From: Gemmatimonadota bacterium
GTDB lineage: Bacteria; Gemmatimonadota; Gemmatimonadetes; Gemmatimonadales; Gemmatimonadaceae
Assembly: GCA_021299375.1 (NCBI GenBank)
Contig: JAJTGR010000021.1
Coordinates: 36,036-100,035 of the forward strand
Length of the DNA stretch: 64,000 nucleotides
Direction: 5' to 3'
Position 1 is the first letter of the stretch. Each line of letters opens with the position of its first letter. This document shows positions 18,604-27,696 of the stretch, in pieces. The notes beneath the pieces were generated by a model that searched no databases, was not told where the DNA came from, and saw only the letters and a list, made by a program, of their open reading frames with translations. Made by a program: the position numbers and the translations under genes.

Positions 18604-18971
18604 CGGCGGCACTCCAGGTGAGGGCCGCGAGGCTCGTGCAAGTCGACACGAGGGCACGAGATCTCACGGCACAGGGTGCGGTGGTCTCGCGCAGTACCAC
18701 ACGGTGACGTGTGGTACGCGGCCGACCGGAGGCGACTGCCTCGTCTTGACGATCGGCCACTCCCGCGGGCCTCGCGGGTGGCTACTCCCCATCGAATGGT
18801 GCACCGCAGTCCGCGGTGACCCTTGAATGATCGGACAGGTGGACGGGTGCGCGCAACGGATTCACGGATCGATTGTTTCACCGTGATGCATTGAGTGGGG
18901 CTATGGAACGCGCGGGGGGGGGCGGGGTGGCGAGTTCCTCGGACCCCAAGGCATCGGGGGGCTGCCGTGCC
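18604..18971. other. 368-bp intergenic region with a series of hairpins
   Basis: No convincing gene. It contains a perfect 10-bp inverted repeat GTACCACACG / CGTGTGGTAC with loop GTGA (18694-18717), then CCCGCG / CGCGGG with a 5-nt loop (18762-18778), then CACCGC / GCGGTG with a 5-nt loop (18802-18818). Further right a weaker TCACGG / CCGTGA dyad, a run of nine G followed by GGGG (18914-18927), and copy B of the 59-bp repeat occur. No T-tract follows any of the hairpins. Confidence 0.6.
18694..18717. promoter_or_regulatory. perfect 10-bp inverted repeat, possible operator or RNA hairpin
   Basis: Arms GTACCACACG (18694-18703) and CGTGTGGTAC (18708-18717) match perfectly around a 4-nt GTGA loop, ~90 bp upstream of the minus-strand hypothetical gene that leads the ompH operon. 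It could be a regulator site for that operon or a stable RNA stem. No T-tract supports a terminator. Confidence 0.5.
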
Positions 18972-19007
18972 CTACTTCGGCCACCCCGCCTGCGACACTG
19001 CCGGCAT
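18949..19007 (-). repeat. copy B of 59-bp repeat covering 3' end of amidohydrolase
   Basis: Second copy of the sequence at 17502-17560, same orientation. It spans the last ~12 codons of the amidohydrolase gene, its TAG stop and ~23 bp beyond, giving the ending PAVSQAGWPK. Confidence 0.85.
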
Positions 19008-20207
19008 GATCCGCAGCGCATTCTGGTAGTACACCTTCTTCAGCACCGTGTCGGGCAGATCGATGCCGTAGAGCTTCCAGAAGGCATGGTAGTCGCGGTA
19101 GTAATCGAAGTAATCGTCGCGCGTTTCGAGCACGCGCCAGTAGTACGGGTACTCCTCGGGCTGGAAGCTGTCCTTTCCGAAAAGGATGCGGTCCTGATAC
19201 TTCACGAAGAAGTCGTGAGCCGCGCGCGGCTGGCGCCCGATGTCGTACAGGATTGCCCCCATTTCCCCGAGCACATTCGGCATCTCGTCGAACATCTTCC
19301 CCAACCGCCCCAGATCGTTGGCGTGCCAGCCGAGGTGTGCAGCCACGAAGGTCGTCTTCGGGTTCGCGCGGAACAGGCTGTCGCGTTCGTTCATGAGCTG
19401 CTCGAAGCTCGGAAAGCGATCCTGCGGATAGCGACGCTCGGGGAACAGCGACTGCTCGAGCCAGCGCTCGTTGGTGTAGTCGACGGCGCGGAAGAACTCC
19501 TGTGGATCGGCCGTGTGGATGAAGACGGGCAGCTTGAGGCGCGCCGCGGCCTCCCACACCGGCTTGAGTTCGGGGTCGTTGAGCGTGAGGCGTGCGCCGT
19601 CGGCCTTTTTCTGGGACAGGCCGAAGCCTTTGCCGACCTCGCCGATGCCGACCGCTCCGGCCTTCACGTCGGCCTCCAGCTGCGCCACGGCCTTATCGGA
19701 CCAACCGGGTGTGCCGACCCCATTGAAGTTGATGCCGGTGAGGAAGCGTACCCGGTCCTTCATCGTGGGTGAGCTGTTCACGAGGTTCACACCCTGCACG
19801 AGCCGGTCGCCGGACACGTTGCCCGCCACGATCATGAGGCGCACGTTGAGCGAATCGAGCGTCGGGCCGAAGCGTGCGAGGGCGTCGGCGCTCCCGATCT
19901 GTGCCGCGCCAGGGTGGCCGTGGAAGTCGACCACCGGGAATTTCGCCTTCCAGCGCAGGCCGGTGGCGGGCACCTTGAGCGTCGACTTGGGGCGATAGTC
20001 CACGATGCTTGGCACCGGCCCTTCGGGCGCGAGGCAGGTGCGCGGCCGGATCTCGGTCGTACCCGGTGGGCACTCCTCACCGGGCTTGATCTGGGTGCCC
20101 CCGCGGAACCCCTGCGCCAAGACGCGCGCCGGCGAGGCAACGGTCAGCAGGGAGACCGTACAGGCGGTGACGACAAGAACGGCGGACAGACGAAGCGATC
20201 GGCGCAC
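18972..20207 (-). CDS. secreted amidohydrolase-family (TIM-barrel) protein
   Basis: A 411-residue exported metal-dependent hydrolase of the COG2159 type. After a signal peptide (ending near ARVLAQG) and a Cys-containing linker (ECPPG...TCLAPEG), the barrel starts with VVDFHGHPG (His96 and His98 as metal ligands), followed by GAVGIGEVGKG, PVFIHTADP, TFVAAHLGWHAND and LFGKDSFQPEEYPYY, the order expected for the fold. Substrate unknown; relatives include decarboxylases of the ACMSD group. GTG 20207 is chosen because GGAG lies 6 nt upstream; the longer frame has no such signal. It ends in the repeat-encoded tail AVSQAGWPK. Confidence 0.85.
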   Translation of the reverse strand: MRRSLRLSAVLVVTACTVSLLTVASPARVLAQGFRGGTQIKPGEECPPGTTEIRPRTCLAPEGPVPSIVDYRPKSTLKVPATGLRWKAKFPVVDFHGHPGAAQIGSADALARFGPTLDSLNVRLMIVAGNVSGDRLVQGVNLVNSSPTMKDRVRFLTGINFNGVGTPGWSDKAVAQLEADVKAGAVGIGEVGKGFGLSQKKADGARLTLNDPELKPVWEAAARLKLPVFIHTADPQEFFRAVDYTNERWLEQSLFPERRYPQDRFPSFEQLMNERDSLFRANPKTTFVAAHLGWHANDLGRLGKMFDEMPNVLGEMGAILYDIGRQPRAAHDFFVKYQDRILFGKDSFQPEEYPYYWRVLETRDDYFDYYRDYHAFWKLYGIDLPDTVLKKVYYQNALRIMPAVSQAGWPK

Positions 20208-20340
20208 GGGCAACTCCGGCGGGGTGAAGAAGGACGGACCTGCAAATTGACGCGGCCGACTGATCGGCGACAGGCAGCCGACGTCGACGACATCCGGTTC
20301 CGGACGGGCCGCCACGGAGCGCCTCGACCGCATGACATCG

Positions 20341-21552
20341 CTACGGGGCAGGCACGAAAGGCGTTCGCGGTCCCCGCCGCAGCACGCGCGGCAGGCGCGT
20401 GTCGAACCGGCTGTCCCAGGTGCCAGCCAGTGAGTCTCCCTGCAGGCGCCCGCTGAAGAGGGCTGCCGTATCGGCGCTCGAGCGCGTCGCGAGCACGGCC
20501 AGTCGCAGGTTGTCCCCTTGGAGCGTCCCGAGGACGAACTGCTCGGGAGCGCTGCGACGCCCGCTGACGGACGCGACGGAGGGGCCCGCCGCGTCAATCC
20601 AGAGCTCGAGCGTGACCGGCTGCCCGTCGGCCGTGGTCCCGCGCCATGCTGCATCGAGGGGGGCGCGGTCGCGGTCGGTGACCGTAACCTCGCGCCGCAC
20701 GAGCCCCACCATGCTGCCGAAGAGTCCGAGGCCGCCGCGGACGCTGCTGATGAGGCCTGTGCCGCCGAACGGATCGTTCCCCGAGCGGTTGTAGTCGTAG
20801 AAGTTGCGGTCGACCGCCACCACGCTCACCACCTGACGAAATCCGGGCAGCCACACCGACGGCAGCCCGTCGGCCAGAAAGTTGCGCAGTGACCCGGACA
20901 GCGCGAAGCGCGTGCTATCGGAAAACAGCGCCCAGGGGCCGAACGGCGTCTCGACGCGCACGGCGTAGGTGCGGGCGCCGGACACCGGAGTCCACGTGAG
21001 CTGCAGGGTGTCGCGGTCTCGCGCGAACGCCACGGGGGTCGCCTGAGTCCCGCCGCCGGGCGTCCACGCGAGAGGCGCCCCAGGCACCTGGGTCTCGCCC
21101 GTCACCTCGCGGCCGTCGGCGGTCCGCACACGGAGCCGATAGCGCGTGCCTGGGCGGATGGCGAGCGCGTGCGCTGGCACGACGTACCGTCCCGTACCAC
21201 GTCCCGACACGCGCGTCTCCTCGGCACTCACGCCGTTGGTGTCCGCGTCGGTGAGGAGCCGGACCGAGGCGCCGGAGAGCGGCTCGCCGCCGGCCGAACG
21301 GATGGGGTCGAGCGGGTCGAAGCGCACGGTGGAGTCGATGCGTACGCGCCCGGTGAGCGACGACTCCACGAGGATCACCTGTTCATCGGCATCGGCATTG
21401 AGCACGGCATGCACCACCACCTGCGGCGCGGGCGGTGCGACGTTGACGGCGTCGAGTTCGCAGCCGCTCAGCAGCACGCCCACGAGAATCGTGGCGGTGA
21501 CGCGCGACGGCAGGCGCCACGCATCGGGTGTCGCAGCGCGCCGGGTCACCAT
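20341..21552 (-). CDS. DUF4249-like outer-membrane lipoprotein
   Basis: A 403-residue lipoprotein with a clean lipobox LLSGC (Cys31). The N-terminal strand-rich part (PQVVVHAVLNADADEQVILVESS, SGASVRLLTDAD, LAIRPGTRYRLRVRTADGREVTGETQVPG) matches the layout of DUF4249 proteins, which typically sit beside a TonB-dependent receptor and probably assist it at the cell surface. Here the ATG overlaps the last 7 nt of the receptor gene, so the two are translationally coupled. The C-terminal ~150 residues form a further beta-rich domain. The ligand of the pair is unknown. Confidence 0.75.
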   Translation of the reverse strand: MVTRRAATPDAWRLPSRVTATILVGVLLSGCELDAVNVAPPAPQVVVHAVLNADADEQVILVESSLTGRVRIDSTVRFDPLDPIRSAGGEPLSGASVRLLTDADTNGVSAEETRVSGRGTGRYVVPAHALAIRPGTRYRLRVRTADGREVTGETQVPGAPLAWTPGGGTQATPVAFARDRDTLQLTWTPVSGARTYAVRVETPFGPWALFSDSTRFALSGSLRNFLADGLPSVWLPGFRQVVSVVAVDRNFYDYNRSGNDPFGGTGLISSVRGGLGLFGSMVGLVRREVTVTDRDRAPLDAAWRGTTADGQPVTLELWIDAAGPSVASVSGRRSAPEQFVLGTLQGDNLRLAVLATRSSADTAALFSGRLQGDSLAGTWDSRFDTRLPRVLRRGPRTPFVPAP

Positions 21553-23831
21553 GAGACTGTCACGCCGACGGTGGGCAACAGCGGGAACTGCGAGAACGCC
21601 GTACGGGTGGGTGGGTTGGCTGCATAGTCGAACACGTACGTGAACACGTTGCGCGCGTTGTAGGCGTTGATGAGCGACAGGTAAGGCGCCCATGTGCGGC
21701 GCCCCGGCCGCGCATAGGTGGCGCTGAGGTCGAGCCGCTGTACCAGTGGAAAGCGGGCCGCGTTGCGTACACCGCCGATGGGCTCGCGCGACACCGGGAG
21801 GTTGCCGGTGCTGAAGCTGTTGGTGAGCGGATCGTAGCGGCGTCGCACGAGTTGCCCCACCACATCGGTGTACGGCGTCCCGGTGCCCACCCCGAGTCGC
21901 ACCCCGTAGCTGAGACGCCCACCCGGTCGGAACGACGTCACCACATTGAGGTTGTGTCGCCGGTCCTGCACCGGGGCGAAGCGCCCGTCCGGTCCCTCAC
22001 GCCAGCTCACCGCGTACGAATACGCAATCCACCCCGACAGCCGCTCGCGCTCGAGTTGCCGCACCAGCAGGTCGGCGCCATAGGAGCGCCCGGTGGTGAC
22101 GATGAACTCGTCGCCCTGCACATCGGGATCGTTGAAGAGGTTCGAGGACGGCAGGCGGTCGTACGTCTTGAGCCACGTTTCGACCCGTACGAAGCGCGAG
22201 CGGGTGAGCCAGCGTTCGGCGCCCGTGCTTACCTGCCAGGACCGAGCCACGGGGGTGCTGCGGTTGCTCACCAGCCAGAAGTCGAACACGCGCACCGGCG
22301 CCTGCTCGTTGCGCAGCGCCGGCGTCCACTGCGTGGTCTGCCCGGCGGCCAGCGTGAAGGCGAGATCCGGGGTGGCGAACCACTTGAGCGACGCGCGCGG
22401 TGAGAGCCCCTGCCAGCCCGTCCCGGTGACCGTTTCACCTCGTACGCCGGCCCGCGCCGTCACCCGCGAGGCGCGCACCGTGTGGTCCACATACACGCTC
22501 GCCGCGCTGGGCCGCAGCGCCAGCCCGAGGATGCCCGGTGTGCCAGCGGCATCGGCGTCCACATCGAAGCGCATGCGGTACGCCGACCATTCGTAGCCGA
22601 CGAGCGTTTCGTGGCGACCGCGCCACCGTGCCACCTCACCCCAGGCGCGCGTCTCATTGAGATTGTTGACGAAACGCAGCGTGCCCGACCCGAGGTCGAG
22701 CGTGGTGCCAAAGCCTGTGAGCGACAACCGCTGCATGACGCGCGCCGAATCGCCGCCGAGCGGTCGTGCGAGCGGTTGGGTGAAAGCAAGGCCCAGCAGC
22801 GAATTGCCCCAGTCGAAGCGCAGGCGCCCACCACCGGCCTGCGTCGAGTCGCCGAATGCGGCGAGGGACGCGTCGAGCACGTCGCGCCCCCAGTAGCCGG
22901 TGGCGCTCAGCGTTCCGCCCCCCGGCAGCTGGTGCCGCACGTGCGCCTGCAGGTCGGTGAAGGCGTACGGCAGCTGGTTGTCGGTGAAGAGCGCCACGAA
23001 CCGGTCGGCGTAGGTCCGTCGCGCCGCCACGTTCCAGCTGGTGGCGCCGCGAACCGTCCCGCCCAACGCCACCGTGCTGGCCAGCAGCGACACCCCCACC
23101 GACCCGTGCACCCCACGGCGCGCCTCGGCCTTGGGCACCACGTTCAGTACGCTCGACAGTCGCGTGCCGTACCGCGCCGGGAAGCCCCCGGGCAGGAGTT
23201 CGAACTCCCCCACGGTTTCGTCAATGAACGTGCCGAACAGACCACCGAGGTGAAACGGGTTGTAGATCGGGAACCCGTCGAGCAGCACGAGGTTCTGGTC
23301 GCTTTCGCCGCCGCGGACATTGTAGCCGGCGGTGAAGTCGTTGGTGGCCACCACGCCCGGGAGCAGCTGCACCACCCGCAGCACGTCGGGCTCGCCGATG
23401 ACGGGGACGCGCTTGATCGTCTCACCGCGTACGCTCACCACGCCCGGACTGCCAGAGAGGCGAAACTGCTCGCGTTCGGCCGCCTCCGCGGCCACCGTCA
23501 CGGCCGTCAGCTGCGTGGTGCTGGGCGAGAGCGCGACGTCAAGGGTGGTCGGGGTACCGGCGCGCACGTCGACCTCGCGCGTGACCGGCGTGTATCCCAC
23601 GCGCGCAAACACGATCGTGGCGCGTGCGGCCGGCAGCCCAGTCAGCACGTAGCGCCCGTCCTCACCGCTCAAGGTCCCGGTGCGGGTTCCGCGCAGCACG
23701 ACCGAGACGGCCGCCACCGGATCGCGCGTGGTGGCGTCTACGACCCGGCCGCGCAGCTCCCCAACAGAATCGGGGCGCGCGGCCGGTGGCTGGCCCACGG
23801 CCAGCAGCATCAGCACGGTTGTCCAACTCAT
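21546..23831 (-). CDS. TonB-dependent receptor with carboxypeptidase-regulatory-like N-domain
   Basis: A 761-residue outer-membrane transporter. Signal peptide, then a CarboxypepD_reg domain (about 25-105; GELRGRVVDATTRDPVAAVSV, SGEDGRYVLTGLP), the plug (about 115-230; VPVIGEPDVLRVVQLLPGVV, YNVRGGESDQNLVLLDGFPIYNP, FPARYGTRLSSVLNV) and a beta-barrel ending in an aromatic residue (TVGVTVSW). It imports or binds an unknown ligand using TonB energy. It is followed by its DUF4249 partner in a 7-nt overlap and preceded 42 nt upstream by the DUF2723 gene, so the three may be one operon. Confidence 0.93.
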   Translation of the reverse strand: MSWTTVLMLLAVGQPPAARPDSVGELRGRVVDATTRDPVAAVSVVLRGTRTGTLSGEDGRYVLTGLPAARATIVFARVGYTPVTREVDVRAGTPTTLDVALSPSTTQLTAVTVAAEAAEREQFRLSGSPGVVSVRGETIKRVPVIGEPDVLRVVQLLPGVVATNDFTAGYNVRGGESDQNLVLLDGFPIYNPFHLGGLFGTFIDETVGEFELLPGGFPARYGTRLSSVLNVVPKAEARRGVHGSVGVSLLASTVALGGTVRGATSWNVAARRTYADRFVALFTDNQLPYAFTDLQAHVRHQLPGGGTLSATGYWGRDVLDASLAAFGDSTQAGGGRLRFDWGNSLLGLAFTQPLARPLGGDSARVMQRLSLTGFGTTLDLGSGTLRFVNNLNETRAWGEVARWRGRHETLVGYEWSAYRMRFDVDADAAGTPGILGLALRPSAASVYVDHTVRASRVTARAGVRGETVTGTGWQGLSPRASLKWFATPDLAFTLAAGQTTQWTPALRNEQAPVRVFDFWLVSNRSTPVARSWQVSTGAERWLTRSRFVRVETWLKTYDRLPSSNLFNDPDVQGDEFIVTTGRSYGADLLVRQLERERLSGWIAYSYAVSWREGPDGRFAPVQDRRHNLNVVTSFRPGGRLSYGVRLGVGTGTPYTDVVGQLVRRRYDPLTNSFSTGNLPVSREPIGGVRNAARFPLVQRLDLSATYARPGRRTWAPYLSLINAYNARNVFTYVFDYAANPPTRTAFSQFPLLPTVGVTVSW

Positions 23832-23873
23832 GTCGTCGTGAACGCGTCGCGACGTCGGCGGGTTCGTGCGGCG

Positions 23874-26204
23874 TTACTTGTTGCTGGGGGGCACGAGCAG
23901 TTGCTGGGCGGCCGTGTCGGCGCCCGGTTCCACCGGCAACTGCGGCATGCGATCGAATCCGAAGATCCGGTCCCGTCGCATGGCCTTGGCGATAGAACGC
24001 GACTGCTGGTACACCGAGTCCGAGATCGCCATGCGCCCCGACTGCGCGAGTGCCTCGGCCAGCGTCACGCCGCTGATGACGTAGAGGTCGGGGATGCCGA
24101 CGGAGGCATCGTCCACCCAGCCGTCACGCGCCGCGAGCGACTTGGTCGCCGTGAAGACGCTGTTCCAGAGCTCGTACGAGCGCTTGGTGTCGACGAGCCC
24201 CTCGCCTTGAATGAGCACCAGGTCGCCACCAGGCACCTGCGGCGTGGGCATGAGCCGCTTGGCCATGCCCTGGGTGACCACATAGCGCTCCAGGCCGAGT
24301 TCGTACGGATAGCCGCCCGCGGTACGGCTGAAGTAGATCGGGCGTCCCGGGAAGGCATCGCGGATCATGAAGTAGACCAACTGGTCGGACTTCATGAGCT
24401 GCGGCAGTCGCGGCTGGGCGATGAGCTCGCCCTGCTGGAACGCCGCGTTCTCCGGCGTCTGGATGGCCAGTGGCATGGCATCGGCCTCCTCGAACGTCAT
24501 CTGCACCGGCGGCCCGGAGGGCTTGGTCCACGTGCCGCCCTTGTAGATGGCGGGCCCCTTGTCGGCATCGTACGCGCGCACGGGATTGCGCAGCAGTTGG
24601 CGCACGTACCAGTCGGTGTTGAGCAACGAGGTGTTGGCGACGATCACATCCTGCCGGATGCCCTCGACCTCCTGCGCATACCAGAGCGGAAAGGTGTCGT
24701 TGTCCCCGACGGTGATGAGGATGCCGTACGGCTCGACCGAGTTGAGCAGGTCGCGCGCAAAGTCGGTGGTGTCGGTCTGGCCGGCACGGGACGCCTGCGT
24801 CCAGTTGCCGAAGAGCGGGATGAACGCCACCGCCAGCAGCGGCGAGGCCATCGCGAAGCTGCGGGTGCGCGGCTCCACCACCGTGTCGCGACCCAGCTTC
24901 ACCTCGTCGGCGCCGAACAGCGTGGCGACCGTCTCCCAGAGATAGAACAGACCGAGGGCTGCCCAGACGCTGAGCGCCGAGAAGCTCCACAGGTAGAAGT
25001 AGTCGCGGTCACGCACTTCGCGCGGGACCGAATCGCCCAACTCCGGCGCCTGCGAGTGCCCGTACTTGAAGTTGAGGTAGAAGATCAGCCCCAACGTCAT
25101 CGTGAAGACGAGTGGCCCGAAGAACCAGAAGCTGCGTCGGTCCTTCTGGAAATGCATCCAGCCGCCGAGAATGACCAGGATGAAATAGAAGACGGCGAGG
25201 CCGTTCTGCAGACCCGGGTTCTCGGTGTAGGCGTCACGCAGCCACTGCCACTTGAAGTACAGCCAGTACATGCCGAGCTGCGCCGAGAAGGGCGCCTGGC
25301 GCTCGGAGAGTTCCGGCTTGCCGTACTGGCCGCGATTGAAATTGTACATGAACCGGTCGTACGTGAGCTGGCTGAAGGTGCAGTTCATCTTCAGCTCGGT
25401 TACGCAGCCGGTGGGTTCGCCTTCGTTGATGGCGGGGAAGTGTGCGGCGCGAATGGGCTGGGTGGCGAACGGCGTGAGGCCGAACACGAGCGCGGCGGCG
25501 CAGGCCACCAGCAGCTTCCAGCGCAGCAGCGTCTGCGGCCGGCGGATGAGGACCGCCACACCCACGGCCGGCGCCGCGAGCATGCCGGCCATGTGGTTGG
25601 TGTAGCCGAGGCCCAGCAGGTACGCCACCAGCACCAGCAGGCGGTCGGCCAGCGGGCCTTCCGGATCATCGCACCAGCGCACCGTCAGCCAGCAGATCAC
25701 GGCCAGACCAACCAGCGACACCGTGTACACCTTCTCGTTCACGACCGACTGGTTCCACACGGTGAACGCGGTGGCGCCGATGAGCACCGCGAGCGAGCCC
25801 CCCACGATGCGCTGCCAGCGGCGCGGCATCCACTGCACCAGCACACGTTCGGTGACCAGGAACCAGAACATCGCCGACGCCGCGCTCGAGAGGGCGGCCA
25901 GCACGTTGATGCGCATGGCCACCGTGGGCGCGATCGGGAGGATGGCGAACACCCGGCCGATGAGCACGAAGAACGGGTTCCCCGGCGGATGCGGGATACC
26001 CAGGACATAGGCGGCCGCGATGTACTCGCTGGTGTCCCACATGGACGTCGTGGGGGCGAGGGTGACCAGATAGAGCAGCAAGGTCACCAGCCCCGCCACG
26101 GCGGCGGCCAGATAGGACGGACGGTAGTCGAGGTCGGCAGCCTCAGCGCGGGTCGCGCTGGAGAGGCGGGCCGAGGTCGCGGGAGCGGTCGCTGCGACGG
26201 TCAT
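23874..26204 (-). CDS. DUF2723 multi-pass membrane glycosyltransferase-like protein
   Basis: A 776-residue membrane protein. The N-terminal half has about ten hydrophobic helices and the DUF2723 signature near the start: LAPTTSMWDTSEYIAAAYV followed by GIPHPPGNPFFVL, where the Asp and Glu in WDTSEY resemble GT-C catalytic acids. The C-terminal half (from ~480) is a soluble, probably periplasmic domain (NLLNSVEPYGILITVGDNDTFP). The human relative TMEM260 is a protein O-mannosyltransferase, so transfer of a sugar from a lipid carrier to an exported protein is a reasonable inference. ATG 26204 is used; the upstream frame lacks features. Confidence 0.85.
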   Translation of the reverse strand: MTVAATAPATSARLSSATRAEAADLDYRPSYLAAAVAGLVTLLLYLVTLAPTTSMWDTSEYIAAAYVLGIPHPPGNPFFVLIGRVFAILPIAPTVAMRINVLAALSSAASAMFWFLVTERVLVQWMPRRWQRIVGGSLAVLIGATAFTVWNQSVVNEKVYTVSLVGLAVICWLTVRWCDDPEGPLADRLLVLVAYLLGLGYTNHMAGMLAAPAVGVAVLIRRPQTLLRWKLLVACAAALVFGLTPFATQPIRAAHFPAINEGEPTGCVTELKMNCTFSQLTYDRFMYNFNRGQYGKPELSERQAPFSAQLGMYWLYFKWQWLRDAYTENPGLQNGLAVFYFILVILGGWMHFQKDRRSFWFFGPLVFTMTLGLIFYLNFKYGHSQAPELGDSVPREVRDRDYFYLWSFSALSVWAALGLFYLWETVATLFGADEVKLGRDTVVEPRTRSFAMASPLLAVAFIPLFGNWTQASRAGQTDTTDFARDLLNSVEPYGILITVGDNDTFPLWYAQEVEGIRQDVIVANTSLLNTDWYVRQLLRNPVRAYDADKGPAIYKGGTWTKPSGPPVQMTFEEADAMPLAIQTPENAAFQQGELIAQPRLPQLMKSDQLVYFMIRDAFPGRPIYFSRTAGGYPYELGLERYVVTQGMAKRLMPTPQVPGGDLVLIQGEGLVDTKRSYELWNSVFTATKSLAARDGWVDDASVGIPDLYVISGVTLAEALAQSGRMAISDSVYQQSRSIAKAMRRDRIFGFDRMPQLPVEPGADTAAQQLLVPPSNK

Positions 26205-26385
26205 GGACAGGACGGAGGGTGTGGCGGCTCCGGGCCGGGGGACGGCTCGGAGGTTGGCAGAACGGATGCAATCACCAAAGGTCGCAGGGTGGGCAGGGGG
26301 GCACAACCGCCCGCGGCGGGGATCCCTGGCGGTAGTTTACCCGGCGACCGCCTGAATGAGCCGCCTTCCCGACGCCTGGTTTGCC

Positions 26386-27636
26386 ATGCACACGCGCGAC
26401 TTCGTCAAGACTCTCGGCGCCATAGCCGCCGGGGCGTTGTTTCCTCCCGGGACGCTGCGGGCGTGGAGCGCCCTTGCCCCCGAGGCCCTGGCGGCGCAGG
26501 ACGACTTCTGGGGTACGCTGCGGACGCGCTATCGCCTGCCCACGGAGTTCATCCACCTCGAACACGGCTACTACAGCCTGCAGGCCGAGCCCGTGCTGGA
26601 GCGGTTCGTCACCCATGTGCGCGACGTGAACCGCCTGAGTTCGCGTTACATGCGCACCGTGCAGGGGGAGAACAAGGCCCGCGTGCAGGCGCGTCTCGCT
26701 ACGCTCGCCGGGTGTGCGCCCGAGGAGCTCATCATCACCCGCAACACCACCGAGTCGCTGGACACGGTGATTTCAGGCTTCGACTGGAAGCCGGGTGACG
26801 AGGCGGTGATGGCCGTGCACGACTATGGCGCCATGCTCGACCAGTTCGCGCTCATGGCGCGGCGGTGGGGGGTGGTGAACCGTCGGGTGACGGTGCCGAT
26901 CGATCCCACGACGGACGACGAGGTGGTGCAGGTGTACGCCGATGCCATCACGCCGAAGACCCGGCTGCTGATGGTGTGCCACATGATCAACATCACCGGC
27001 CACGTGCTGCCGGTGGCGAAGATCTGCGCCATGGCCCGCGCACGCGGCGTCCCGGTGTTGGTGGATGGGGCACATGCCTTCGCCCAGCTGGACTTCCGCA
27101 TCCCCGACCTGGGGTGCGACTACTACGGCGCGAGCCTGCACAAGTGGTTGGGCGCGCCGCTCGGCGCGGGCCTACTGTACGTGCGGCGTGACCGGGTGCG
27201 CGACCTGTGGCCGCTGTACGGCGATGAGGGGTTCGGCGCCGATGACATCCGCAAGCTCAATCACACCGGCACCCACCCGGTGCACACGGACCTCGCCATC
27301 GAGGACGCCATCGCCTTCCACGAGGCAATTGGCATCGAGCGCAAGGAGGCGCGACTCCGTTGGCTGCAGCAGTACTGGACCACTCGGGTGCGCGACGTGC
27401 CGCGGGTACAGCTGTTCACGCCACGTGATCCGGCGCGCACGGGGGCCATCGCGAACGTGGGCATCGCCGGCATGAAGCCAGGGGACCTCGCCACGGCGCT
27501 GATGGAACGCTACCAGGTATTCACGGTGGCCATCGACACCGCTGGCGTGACGGGGGTCCGGGTGACGCCGCAGCTGTTCACGACGACGACCGAGTTGGAT
27601 GTGCTGGTGCGGGCGCTCCGGGAGATCGCGGGGTAG
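26386..27636 (+). CDS. exported PLP-dependent class V aminotransferase-fold enzyme
   Basis: A 416-residue fold-type I PLP enzyme resembling isopenicillin-N epimerase/cysteine desulfurase relatives. The Schiff-base lysine is Lys253 (YYGASLHKWLG), with the cofactor-binding Asp227/His230 in VLVDGAHAF and RNTTESLDTVI around 119-129. The N-terminus MHTRDFVKTLGAIAAGALFPPG looks like a Tat-type signal in which the first of the twin arginines is replaced (HTRDF), so Tat export is uncertain. ATG 26356 would add ten residues before that segment. It is transcribed divergently from the DUF2723 gene. Substrate unknown. Confidence 0.85.
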   Translation: MHTRDFVKTLGAIAAGALFPPGTLRAWSALAPEALAAQDDFWGTLRTRYRLPTEFIHLEHGYYSLQAEPVLERFVTHVRDVNRLSSRYMRTVQGENKARVQARLATLAGCAPEELIITRNTTESLDTVISGFDWKPGDEAVMAVHDYGAMLDQFALMARRWGVVNRRVTVPIDPTTDDEVVQVYADAITPKTRLLMVCHMINITGHVLPVAKICAMARARGVPVLVDGAHAFAQLDFRIPDLGCDYYGASLHKWLGAPLGAGLLYVRRDRVRDLWPLYGDEGFGADDIRKLNHTGTHPVHTDLAIEDAIAFHEAIGIERKEARLRWLQQYWTTRVRDVPRVQLFTPRDPARTGAIANVGIAGMKPGDLATALMERYQVFTVAIDTAGVTGVRVTPQLFTTTTELDVLVRALREIAG

Positions 27637-27696
27637 TTCCCGGGGATACGAGGTGATGTTGGGGATGGGCCACCTTCTCAATCGGGAGTCCGCGCC

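Noticed and set aside
26273..26616. Minus-strand 114-codon frame upstream of DUF2723
   Set aside because: It is largely antisense to the PLP enzyme gene, which has clear catalytic motifs.
22482..26798. A 1438-codon open frame on the plus strand
   Set aside because: It runs antisense to the TonB receptor and DUF2723 genes, which are clearly coding. Long antisense frames are expected from GC-rich third codon positions; its translation is low-complexity Arg/His/Gly-rich.
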